Origin: an uncultured Bacilli bacterium
GTDB taxonomy: Bacteria; Bacillota_I; Bacilli_A; RF39; UBA660
Direction: 5' to 3'
Assembly (NCBI GenBank): GCA_934149465.1
Contig: CAKPEZ010000001.1
Coordinates: forward strand, 1 to 64,000
Length of the DNA stretch: 64,000 nucleotides
Numbering within the stretch: the stretch's first letter is position 1; each line of letters starts with the position of its first letter. The position numbers and the translations under genes were made by a program. Positions 17,108 through 24,929 of the stretch are shown here, one piece after another. The notes under the pieces are model-generated. The model worked only from the letters and a program-made list of their open reading frames with translations. It was not told the DNA's origin and ran no database searches.

Positions 17108-19696
17108 ATGAATATATTAAATTATTTAACTATTAAACATTTAAAGCTTAATAAAAGAAGAACAATAGTAACTATTATTGGAATTCTTCTTTCTACTGCT
17201 CTTATGGTTGGAATAGGACTTATTTGTTCTTCAGTAAGAGAATATAGTATAGATGAAACTAAAGAAAAGTATGGAGATTATCATGCTTTGATAAAGAATG
17301 TTGATACTAGTAAAATATCTATTTTAAATAATTCTTCTAATATTAAGAAGATTAATTATGAAACTTTAATAGGTTATAGTGCTTATAAAGAATCTAATAA
17401 TACTTATAAGCCTTATTATAAAGTAAAAGCAGTTAATAAAGAATTATTTAATGAGTTAAAACTTACTTCAGGAAGATATCCTTCTAAAGAAGATGAAATA
17501 GTAATATCTAAGCATATCTTTAATTATAGTGATATTAATTATAAAGTAGGAGATATTATTACTTTAGATATAGGAAATCGTTATTATAACGATCTTCCTC
17601 TTAATGATAGTGAATATCAAGAAGGAGAATATCTAAAAGATTTAAAGAGTTATACTTATAAAATAGTAGGAATAATAGAAAGACCTAATTATACGTATGA
17701 AGATTATAGTGATCCTGGTTTTAGCGTTTATACTTTAATTAATAATATAAATAATTATTCTAAAGTAAATACATACATCAGCCTAAAAAATATTGATAAT
17801 ATTTATGAATATTCTAAATTATTATATGATTCTCTTGGTAAGAGTGAGAAGCAATCTGATTTAAGTTATAATATAGTTCTTCTATCATTATATGGACATA
17901 GTATATATAATAACGTAAATAGATTTATTGCTTCATTTATGATTATATTCTTAGGAATCTTATCAGTTGCCTGTTTTATAGTTATCTATAATTCATTTGC
18001 AATCTCTGTAATAGAAAGAAAAAAACAATTTGGATTATTTTCTAGTATAGGCGCTACTAAAAAACAAATAATAAGAACAATTCTTTTTGAAGCTTTAATA
18101 GTAGGAAGTATTGGAATTATTCTTGGCTTAATAAGTGCATACCTTGGAATAGGAACAGTAATAGTTATATTAAATAAATTACTTGATAATGTATTAACTT
18201 TTCCTTTTAAATTAGTAACATATCCATTATTTATAATAATCCCAATAATATTTATGATCTTAGTAATATTATTATCTGCTTTTTTACCAGCATATAAAGC
18301 ATCTAAAATATCTCCAATTAATGCGATTAGACAAAATGATGATATTAAGATTAATAAAAGAAAAATTAAAACTCCTAAATTTATTAGTAAAATATTTGGT
18401 ATTGAAGGAGATATTGCTTTAAAGAATATGAAGAGAAATAAGAAGAAATATCGTATTACTGTTATTAGCTTATTTGTAAGTATTGTAACATTTATAGCGT
18501 TTTCTACTTATTTAGAAGTAGGAAAGAAGTCTGCTTCTTTATATATGGGAAATGTTAATTATGATATAGTAGCATCTTTTAACACTAATAATATAGATGA
18601 AGGATTAATAGATAGATTAATTAAAGATCCTAATACTAAATCTTATTTAATTGCTAATCTTGTTAGATTATACGTTGTAACAAACGAAAATAACTATAAT
18701 AAACAGTATTATATATTATCTGGTTTAGAGCATTCCTTAACTGATAGCATTTCTTTGGTAGTATTAGATGATACTTCATATCAAGAATATAAAAATAAAT
18801 TATCTCTAAAAGAAGATAAACCTATTATTATAAATTATATTACTTATACAGATTATAGTAATAATCAAAGAAAAACAGAGAAGTTAGAAATCTTTAATAC
18901 CAAGAATTTAACTTTAAACTTCTGTAATTTAGAATCTCTAAGAACTTTCTATGATGATGGATCTTATGAAGAGAGTACTCCTACTAAAGAATATCTTTTT
19001 AATAATTGTAATTATTCTCTAAGTAATTTCTATTTTACAAATAAAGCTCCTCTTGGACTTGAAGATGGAGGCTATATAATTATTAATAATAAATTAAAAG
19101 ATGAGCTATTAAAATATAGTAAAGCAGGAAGTAATTCAAATGATTATTATTCTCTTTCTACTAACGTATATATAAAAGCATCTAAATATGATTCTCTAGA
19201 TAAAATAGGAAAAGAAATAAATGCTCATAGTGCTACGCAATCTTACTATAATATAGCAAGTGATATGCAAACAGAAAAGAATATCTTACTAGCAATATCT
19301 ATCTTATTATATGGATTTATTACCTTAGTAACATTAATTGGCGTAACAAGTGTATTTAATACTATTAGTACAAGTATTATGCTAAGAAAAAAAGAATTTA
19401 GCGTCTTAAGAAGTATTGGACTTACTCCAAGAGGATTTAACAAGATAATCTTCCTAGAAAGCTTATTATTTAGTTTAAAAGCTTTAATATTTGGTATTCC
19501 AACCGGATTAATACTATCAATAATAATCTCTAATAATATGAATATGCTAGTAGATAATAGCTATATTTTCCCATTAAAAGCAATAATTATCTCTATTATA
19601 GGCTCTCTAATAATTACTCTAATTACAATGTTTTATACATCAAATAAAATAAAAAAAGAAAATATCTTAGATTCTATAAGAGAAGAAAATATTTAA
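17108..19696 (+). CDS. FtsX-type ABC permease (antimicrobial peptide response)
   Basis: 862 aa. One N-terminal helix (about 17-39), a large external domain (about 45-265), three helices with FtsX motifs (SVIERKKQFGLFSSIGATKKQ, then LPAYKASKISPINAIR), a second helix (about 453-470), another external domain and three last helices (LRKKEFSVLRSIGLTPRG). The two FtsX halves match permeases that detect or remove lantibiotics and bacitracin-like drugs. Substrate is unknown. Together with 14486-17105 it forms a four-gene module. Confidence 0.92.
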   Translation: MNILNYLTIKHLKLNKRRTIVTIIGILLSTALMVGIGLICSSVREYSIDETKEKYGDYHALIKNVDTSKISILNNSSNIKKINYETLIGYSAYKESNNTYKPYYKVKAVNKELFNELKLTSGRYPSKEDEIVISKHIFNYSDINYKVGDIITLDIGNRYYNDLPLNDSEYQEGEYLKDLKSYTYKIVGIIERPNYTYEDYSDPGFSVYTLINNINNYSKVNTYISLKNIDNIYEYSKLLYDSLGKSEKQSDLSYNIVLLSLYGHSIYNNVNRFIASFMIIFLGILSVACFIVIYNSFAISVIERKKQFGLFSSIGATKKQIIRTILFEALIVGSIGIILGLISAYLGIGTVIVILNKLLDNVLTFPFKLVTYPLFIIIPIIFMILVILLSAFLPAYKASKISPINAIRQNDDIKINKRKIKTPKFISKIFGIEGDIALKNMKRNKKKYRITVISLFVSIVTFIAFSTYLEVGKKSASLYMGNVNYDIVASFNTNNIDEGLIDRLIKDPNTKSYLIANLVRLYVVTNENNYNKQYYILSGLEHSLTDSISLVVLDDTSYQEYKNKLSLKEDKPIIINYITYTDYSNNQRKTEKLEIFNTKNLTLNFCNLESLRTFYDDGSYEESTPTKEYLFNNCNYSLSNFYFTNKAPLGLEDGGYIIINNKLKDELLKYSKAGSNSNDYYSLSTNVYIKASKYDSLDKIGKEINAHSATQSYYNIASDMQTEKNILLAISILLYGFITLVTLIGVTSVFNTISTSIMLRKKEFSVLRSIGLTPRGFNKIIFLESLLFSLKALIFGIPTGLILSIIISNNMNMLVDNSYIFPLKAIIISIIGSLIITLITMFYTSNKIKKENILDSIREENI

Positions 19697-19724
19697 AAAA
19701 GCGTTACTTTAAACGCTTTTTTTG
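19695..19724 (+). terminator. Terminator of the ABC operon
   Basis: AAAAAAGCGTT, loop ACTTTA, AACGCTTTTTTT: a strong stem directly after the permease stop. Confidence 0.9.
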
Positions 19725-19751
19725 TTATAATTAACTAAAGGACGTGATAAA

Positions 19752-20327
19752 ATGAAATTCTATAAGAAAATAGTTGGAGATAGAATCTACTTATCTCCTA
19801 AAAGTATAGATATAGACGCTATTGATATTTATACTAAATGGATGAATGACTTTGAAATAACTGACTATATAGGAAGAAGCGCTCAAATACAGACTTTCTT
19901 AAACGAAAAAGAATATTTAGAAAACTCTGCTAAAGATACTAAAGATAAACATTTTGATATAGTTTTACTTGATAATGACCATCTAATAGGAAGCGTATCT
20001 CTTATTAAAATAGATTATCTAAATAGAAATGCAACTCTTGGAATATTTATAGGGGACTTTGAATACAGAAATAACGGTTATGGAAGAGAAGCTATTAAAT
20101 TAATCTTAGAATATGCTTTTAAATATCTTAATCTTCATAGCGTTAATCTAACTTTATTATCTATAAATGAAAGAGCTCATAAGTGCTACTTAAAATGTGG
20201 ATTTAAAGATACTGGATATGATAGAGAAGCTATGTTCTTAAATGGAAAATATTATGATGTATTAAGAATGGATATTCTAGAAAATGAATTTAAAGAAGAC
20301 GTTATTAGAAACAAAAATATAAAATAA
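19752..20327 (+). CDS. GNAT-family N-acetyltransferase (RimJ/RimL-SpeG like)
   Basis: 191 aa. The GNAT fold is complete: DRIYLSPKS at the N-terminus, LIGSVSLIKIDYLNRNATLGIFIG (beta 4-5), acetyl-CoA loop RNNGYGREAIKLILEYAF and the terminal NERAHKCYLKCGFKDTG. This is the subfamily that acetylates ribosomal protein N-termini, amino acids or polyamines; the substrate cannot be told. RBS AAAGGACGTGAT. Confidence 0.9.
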   Translation: MKFYKKIVGDRIYLSPKSIDIDAIDIYTKWMNDFEITDYIGRSAQIQTFLNEKEYLENSAKDTKDKHFDIVLLDNDHLIGSVSLIKIDYLNRNATLGIFIGDFEYRNNGYGREAIKLILEYAFKYLNLHSVNLTLLSINERAHKCYLKCGFKDTGYDREAMFLNGKYYDVLRMDILENEFKEDVIRNKNIK

Positions 20328-20335
20328 TAGAAGTA

Positions 20336-20364
20336 TTGACTTACTACTTAGCATTTTATATAAT
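20336..20364 (+). promoter_or_regulatory. Promoter of the pilin-like gene
   Basis: TTGACT (20336-20341), 17-base spacer, TATAAT (20359-20364), 22 bases before ATG. Confidence 0.8.
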
Positions 20365-20385
20365 ATAACTAAAGAAGATGATAAA

Positions 20386-20778
20386 ATGAATAAAAAAGGA
20401 TTTACTTTAATTGAATTACTTGCAGTCTTAGTTGTAGTTGGCTTAGTAACTGCTCTTACTATTCCATCAGTAGTAAAACTAATTGATGGAAGCAAACAAA
20501 GAGAATACGAGATTCTTCAAGATAACGTTTTAGAAGCTGCTAAAACATATACATTAGAGTATAGTGATAAAATCTCTTGGACTAATAACGGTGATGTATC
20601 TAATTCTAATGTTGGAGCTTTAGAATTAGCTAAAACAGGAATCTTAAAAACAGAAGATGGGAAAGTAATAAACCCAGTTAATAACCAAGATATCACTTCT
20701 TGCTTAAGCGTTGATCTAACTAAAAATAATACTACTAAAAAAATAAGCTATGTCTTAAAAAATACTTGTGAATCATAA
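20386..20778 (+). CDS. Type IV pilin-like protein, orphan
   Basis: 130 aa. A class III prepilin signal MNKKGFTLIELLAVLVVVG has the G|F cleavage site, Glu+5 and a hydrophobic helix. A small C-terminal domain has two Cys (SCLSVDL, NTCES). This is a pseudopilin or minor pilin, processed by PilD/ComC and assembled at the membrane. No peptidase, assembly ATPase or PilC gene is in the window, so it depends on distant genes or has another surface role. It has its own promoter and terminator. Confidence 0.9.
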   Translation: MNKKGFTLIELLAVLVVVGLVTALTIPSVVKLIDGSKQREYEILQDNVLEAAKTYTLEYSDKISWTNNGDVSNSNVGALELAKTGILKTEDGKVINPVNNQDITSCLSVDLTKNNTTKKISYVLKNTCES

Positions 20779-20780
20779 AA

Positions 20781-20820
20781 TTAACTGTTAACAAAAAATA
20801 GTTGACAGTTAACTTTTTTT
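20781..20820 (+). terminator. Terminator of the pilin-like gene
   Basis: TTAACTGT (20781-20788) pairs with ACAGTTAA (20805-20812), followed by CTTTTTTT. The 3' arm contains the -35 of the rpsP promoter. Confidence 0.85.
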
Positions 20821-20830
20821 ATGATATTCT
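20802..20830 (+). promoter_or_regulatory. Promoter of rpsP-khpA
   Basis: Perfect TTGACA (20802-20807), 17-base spacer, TATTCT (20825-20830). The -35 lies within the preceding terminator hairpin. Confidence 0.85.
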
Positions 20831-20864
20831 TTTATTAAGTTAAAAAAAGGAAGGAGATATACTT

Positions 20865-21137
20865 ATGGCAGTTAAAATTAGATTAAAAAGAATGGGCGCT
20901 AAAAAAAGTCCATTTTACCGTATTGTAGTTGCTGATTCAAGAAGTCCACGTGATGGAAGATTTATCGAACTTTTAGGAACTTATAATCCTTTAAAAGAAA
21001 GTCCAGAAATCAAAATAGATGAAGAAAAAACTATTAATTGGTTAAATAACGGAGCAATTCCTACTGATACTGTAAAAAATATTCTAAGCAAGAATGGAAT
21101 CATGACTAAGTTTCATGAATCTAAGAAGAATAAATAA
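20865..21137 (+). CDS. rpsP: 30S ribosomal protein S16
   Basis: 90 aa, full-length S16: [35 protein letters not shown] and LGTYNPL are family invariants. It helps assemble the 30S body. A strong AAGGAGATATACTT site precedes the ATG. The stop overlaps the khpA start by one base (TAATG). The usual rimM and trmD are not next in line. Confidence 0.98.
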   Translation: MAVKIRLKRMGAKKSPFYRIVVADSRSPRDGRFIELLGTYNPLKESPEIKIDEEKTINWLNNGAIPTDTVKNILSKNGIMTKFHESKKNK

Positions 21138-21385
21138 TGGATCTAGTATTACTTACAGAAACAATCATTAAAAAGATTGTTAAAAATACGGATGCAGTAT
21201 CTGTTAAAGAGTTTGAATCAGATGAAGAAAATACCGTTTTAATAGAAGCTATGGTTGATAATGAAGATATGGGAAGACTAATTGGTAAAGATGGCAAAGT
21301 AATAAATGCGATTAGAACCATTGTCCAAGCTAGTGCTTATATAAACGGAAATAAAAAAGTAAAACTTAATATTGATTCATTTTAA
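21137..21385 (+). CDS. khpA: KH-domain RNA-binding protein KhpA
   Basis: 82-aa single KH domain with the GRLIGKDGKVINAIR motif. In Firmicutes KhpA pairs with KhpB/Jag, binds RNA and affects cell elongation. Position right after rpsP is the conserved firmicute order. The start overlaps the rpsP stop, so it is translationally coupled. Confidence 0.95.
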   Translation: MDLVLLTETIIKKIVKNTDAVSVKEFESDEENTVLIEAMVDNEDMGRLIGKDGKVINAIRTIVQASAYINGNKKVKLNIDSF

Positions 21386-21412
21386 GAAGTTATAAATTAG
21401 CTTCTTTTTTTT
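21384..21412 (+). terminator. Terminator of rpsP-khpA
   Basis: AAGAAG (21384-21389) and CTTCTT (21401-21406) form a short stem followed by eight T. The leader from here to 21642 (230 bases) holds no recognised T-box; TTGACA at 21596 with AATAAT 19 bases later is a weak promoter candidate. Confidence 0.65.
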
Positions 21413-21642
21413 AAAAGAATATCTCATAAAAAGAAAAAAATCCCTCGAACAAGTATAGAGTTAAAAGAATCTATTTAAAAATGTTAAAATAAAAACTATT
21501 AAAGAAATAGCATTTCACTTTTATAAAATAAGAAATTAAGTTTATAAATAGATGGTTGTTGAATTGGCATTAAGGAAGGAGAAAAAAGTCCAAATTTGAC
21601 ATGAAATAAACTTTTGATGAAATAATTTGTGTAGGAGGAAGT

Positions 21643-22986
21643 ATGAAAAAAGGAAAAAATAATAGTATTCCATTAGGAACAATTGATTACTATGGTAAAG
21701 AAGCTATATTAAGAAAATATATTTTATCAAATATTGAAAGAATATATATGAAGTATGGATTTGAACCATTATATACTCCCATAATAGAAAATGAGGATGT
21801 ATTTAAAGGCCATCATGGCGAAGGCGAAAAATTGTTATTTAAACTTCAAGATAAGACTGAAGAAAAATATGTATTAAAATACGACTCAACAGTTCCATTA
21901 GCAAGAGTTGTTAGTATGTATGATGACATTAAACTTCCGTATAAGAGATTTCAATTACAACAGTCATACAGAGACGATGAAATTGACAAGGGACATTATA
22001 GAGAATTTATCCAATGCGATGGCGATATAGTAGGAGCATTTTCAGTACTAAATGATGCTGAGATAATTATGATAGCAAGTGATGTTTTACAAACAATTGG
22101 CTTTAAGGATTATACAATAAGGTTGAATCATCGAAAATTTATTCAGGCTATTGCTAAAAAGGCAAATATGTCATCAAAGGAAAAAATTTTGGAAATTCAA
22201 AGAGCTATTGATTATGCAGATAAAGTATTAAAAAGTGGAATTACTGGAATAAAAAAAGATTTGAAAAAAAGGAATATAAACGAAAAAGTAATTGAAATAA
22301 TTATCGATTTAGTTAATATATCAGAATCTTCAAATGGTATAGAAGAATCGTTAGAAAATATAGATAAGTATTTTTTTAATAATATTTATGCTCGTGAAGG
22401 AATAGACGATATGAAAAAAATAATTTCTATGTTACCTAAAAATGTAAAATCGCATTGCAAGTTAGATTTTACACTAGCGAGAGGTGCTGATTATTATACT
22501 GGATTTATTATTGAAGCTGTAATAAATAATATTAAATTAGGCGCTGTATTAGGTGGTGGAAGATATGATAATTTAGTTTCAGCTTTTTCAAATAAGCAAA
22601 TTCCAGCAGTGGGAATGGCTTTTGGAATGGAACGATTAATAGTAGCATTGAAGGAATTAAAATTAGATAAGAACATTCCTTATGATGAAAAAATAGCTTT
22701 ATATACAACTGAAGAAAATAGTTTATTAGCATTTAATATTACTAAAAATTTAAGAAAAAAATATAATGTAACTGTTTTAACATCCAAAGATATTCCTTCA
22801 TATAAAGCTATAAATTATTGTAAAGATATGATGATTTCGTATTTTTGCTCATTAAAAGTAGATGGTGATATATCTATCAAAAAAATAAATAATTCTACTA
22901 AAATTAAAGAGCTTTATTTACAAAAAGACATAGAAAAAATAAAAAATGAATTACAAATAAAAAATAATACTAAAACACTAGTATAA
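21643..22986 (+). CDS. Histidyl-tRNA synthetase paralog
   Basis: 447 aa, class II HisRS core. Motif 1 region is EPLYTPIIENEDVF; motif 2 is YKRFQLQQSYRDDE, then HYREFIQCDGDIVG; the histidine motif is LDFTLARGADYYTG; motif 3 is GGGRYDNLV, then AVGMAFGMERLI. Catalytic arginines are kept, unlike HisZ, but LDYYTG is ADYYTG and the motif 2 loop differs from hisS next door. The C-terminal anticodon-like domain is divergent. RBS GTAGGAGGAAGT. It sits 50 bases before a normal hisS. It may be a second HisRS, possibly drug-insensitive, or a free histidine-activating enzyme. Confidence 0.8.
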   Translation: MKKGKNNSIPLGTIDYYGKEAILRKYILSNIERIYMKYGFEPLYTPIIENEDVFKGHHGEGEKLLFKLQDKTEEKYVLKYDSTVPLARVVSMYDDIKLPYKRFQLQQSYRDDEIDKGHYREFIQCDGDIVGAFSVLNDAEIIMIASDVLQTIGFKDYTIRLNHRKFIQAIAKKANMSSKEKILEIQRAIDYADKVLKSGITGIKKDLKKRNINEKVIEIIIDLVNISESSNGIEESLENIDKYFFNNIYAREGIDDMKKIISMLPKNVKSHCKLDFTLARGADYYTGFIIEAVINNIKLGAVLGGGRYDNLVSAFSNKQIPAVGMAFGMERLIVALKELKLDKNIPYDEKIALYTTEENSLLAFNITKNLRKKYNVTVLTSKDIPSYKAINYCKDMMISYFCSLKVDGDISIKKINNSTKIKELYLQKDIEKIKNELQIKNNTKTLV

Positions 22987-23036
22987 ATATTAGAGAAATG
23001 CTAACAGATACGCAATTAGTAGGTGATGGAGGAAAA

Positions 23037-24353
23037 ATGAACAAAGTAGAACCAAAAACATTGTCAGGATTTATGGAATTAATGCCACAAGAGCAAATAA
23101 TGTTTGATAAAATAAAAAATACTATTGAAGAAATATATTCAAAATATGGCTTTTATAATTTAGATACCCCAATTATAGAATCATCTGAAGTATTACTTGC
23201 TAAAGCAGGTGGAGAAACAGAAAAACAAATATATAGATTTACTAAAGGAGATAATGATCTTTCTCTGCGTTTTGATCTTACAGTTCCTTTAGCAAAATAC
23301 GTTGCTAAAAGATATAACGATTTGATATTTCCATTTAAAAGATATCAAATTGGTAAAGTATATAGAGGGGAAAGACCTCAAAAAGGAAGATTTAGAGAAT
23401 TTTACCAATGTGATATAGATGTTATTGGAAATGAATCTTTATCCCTATTATATGATGCTGAAATACCAAGTATTATATACGATATATTCAAAAAGCTTGA
23501 TTTTGGTGATTTTGTTATAAGAATAAATAACCGCAAAATATTGTCTGGCTTTTTTACAGAATTAGGCTTAAATAATAAAATAACAGAAATCTTAAGAATA
23601 GTAGATAAACTTGAAAAAATAGGAGTTTCTAATATTAAAGAAGAATTAAAAGAAGAAGAAATTTCTACAGAAAATATTGACAAAATAATAAACTTTATAA
23701 CTATAGATGGATCTTCTAAAGAAAAAATAGCTAAATTAAAAGAACTAGATTTAGAAAATAATGAATTATTAGAGGGAATAAAAGAACTAGAATTTGTTAT
23801 AGAAAAATTAGATGAAATGAATTTAGATAAGAAGTGCTACGAGGTTGATCTAACAATAGCACGTGGTTTAGATTATTATACTGGAACTGTCTATGAAACA
23901 AAATTAAAAGAATATCCTAATATTGGTAGCGTATGTTCTGGAGGAAGATATGATGATTTAGCGTCCTATTATACCGATAAAAAATTACCAGGCGTTGGAA
24001 TATCAATAGGACTAACTAGATTATTTTATCAGCTTCAAGAAGCTAATCTTTTAAAAGAGGATAATACTTCAGTATCTCAAATTACCATTTTACCTATGAC
24101 TGATAATTATGAATATGTTTATAAAGTTAGTAATACTTTTAGAAATAGCGGCTTTAAAGTAGATACTTGTTATTTAGAAAATAGCAACTTTAAAAAGAAA
24201 ATGCGCTATGTTGATAAACATAATTCTCCTTATGTAGTAATAATAGGGGATAATGAAATAGAAAAGAACGTAGTTACTATCAAAAATATGAAAACAGGAA
24301 ATCAAAAAGAAATTTTAATATCTTTAGCAGTTGATGAAATAAATAAAATATAA
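23037..24353 (+). CDS. hisS: Histidyl-tRNA synthetase
   Basis: 438 aa, canonical. LDTPIIESSEVL (motif 1), FKRYQIGKVYRGERPQKGRFREFYQCDID (motif 2, conserved Arg and Glu), LTIARGLDYYTG (histidine motif), GGRYDDL and GVGISIGLTRLF (motif 3), then a full anticodon-binding domain (about 345-438). The ATG at 23037 follows GGTGATGGAGG; an earlier in-frame ATG at 22998 lacks a site. This is presumably the housekeeping enzyme. aspS, the usual downstream partner, is absent. Confidence 0.96.
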   Translation: MNKVEPKTLSGFMELMPQEQIMFDKIKNTIEEIYSKYGFYNLDTPIIESSEVLLAKAGGETEKQIYRFTKGDNDLSLRFDLTVPLAKYVAKRYNDLIFPFKRYQIGKVYRGERPQKGRFREFYQCDIDVIGNESLSLLYDAEIPSIIYDIFKKLDFGDFVIRINNRKILSGFFTELGLNNKITEILRIVDKLEKIGVSNIKEELKEEEISTENIDKIINFITIDGSSKEKIAKLKELDLENNELLEGIKELEFVIEKLDEMNLDKKCYEVDLTIARGLDYYTGTVYETKLKEYPNIGSVCSGGRYDDLASYYTDKKLPGVGISIGLTRLFYQLQEANLLKEDNTSVSQITILPMTDNYEYVYKVSNTFRNSGFKVDTCYLENSNFKKKMRYVDKHNSPYVVIIGDNEIEKNVVTIKNMKTGNQKEILISLAVDEINKI

Positions 24354-24380
24354 AATAACAAAAATTATAGGAAAATATAT

Positions 24381-24413
24381 AACTTGCATAATAGAAAAAA
24401 TGCAAGTTTTTTT
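24381..24413 (+). terminator. Terminator of hisS
   Basis: AACTTGCA (24381-24388) pairs with TGCAAGTT (24401-24408), followed by T5. Confidence 0.85.
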
Positions 24414-24414
24414 C

Positions 24415-24443
24415 TTGACATTTTAATAAAGAATCTTTATACT
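24415..24443 (+). promoter_or_regulatory. Promoter of the marR-ABC operon
   Basis: TTGACA (24415-24420), 17-base spacer, TATACT (24438-24443), directly behind the hisS terminator. Confidence 0.85.
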
Positions 24444-24454
24444 TAATATGCAAA

Positions 24455-24472
24455 TAGTTTCCAAAGAAACTA
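24455..24472 (+). promoter_or_regulatory. Candidate MarR operator
   Basis: Perfect inverted repeat TAGTTTC-CAAA-GAAACTA begins about 5 bases after the predicted transcription start and ends 13 bases before the MarR start codon. Its size and place fit autorepression by the MarR protein encoded next. Confidence 0.65.
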
Positions 24473-24485
24473 ATGTGAGGTATAT

Positions 24486-24929
24486 ATGAGTGATACAGAG
24501 ATATTAGAATTAATAATTCTTTCTAAAAAAGTTCATAATAGTTTTGAAGAAAAGGTTAGTACTTGGGCTAAAGAATATTCACTATCTAAAATAGAAGCAG
24601 AAACTTTAGTTTTTCTTTATTACTTTCCAGAAAAGAATAGAGCGTGTGATATTACTTTTCAAAGAGGATTTTCTAAAGGACATATCTCTAAAGCAATAAA
24701 TAGTCTCTTAGAAAAGAAACTAATTACTATTTCCTTAGATGGCACAGATCGAAGATACCAACATATTATTATAAAAGATAATGCGAAATCTTTTATTGAA
24801 GGAATTAACGCTTTAAGAAAAGACTATTTTTTATCATTAAAAGAAGGATTAACTGATGAAGAAATAGAAACATTACTAAAAATAATTCGTAAAATTACTC
24901 AGAATATGCAAAAGAAAGAAGGGAAATAA
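24486..24929 (+). CDS. MarR-family transcriptional regulator
   Basis: 147-aa winged-helix regulator. The HTH is around residues 55-80 (CDITFQRGFSKGHISKAINSL), followed by the wing DGTDRRYQHIIIKD with the conserved DRR-like turn and terminal dimerisation helices. Its stop overlaps the next gene by one base (TAATG), so it heads an operon with two ABC exporter halves. It probably represses the operon through the palindrome at 24455 and is released by a drug or metabolite. Confidence 0.93.
   Translation: MSDTEILELIILSKKVHNSFEEKVSTWAKEYSLSKIEAETLVFLYYFPEKNRACDITFQRGFSKGHISKAINSLLEKKLITISLDGTDRRYQHIIIKDNAKSFIEGINALRKDYFLSLKEGLTDEEIETLLKIIRKITQNMQKKEGK

Noticed and set aside
21413..21642. T-box or histidine attenuator before the HisRS paralog
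   Set aside because: No TGG-bulge T-box motif, terminator or run of His codons could be found; only a 15-codon ORF without His.
21643..22986. HisZ (ATP phosphoribosyltransferase regulatory subunit)
   Set aside because: Catalytic arginines and the LARGxDYYTG motif are kept and there is an extra C-terminal domain; no his biosynthesis genes are nearby.
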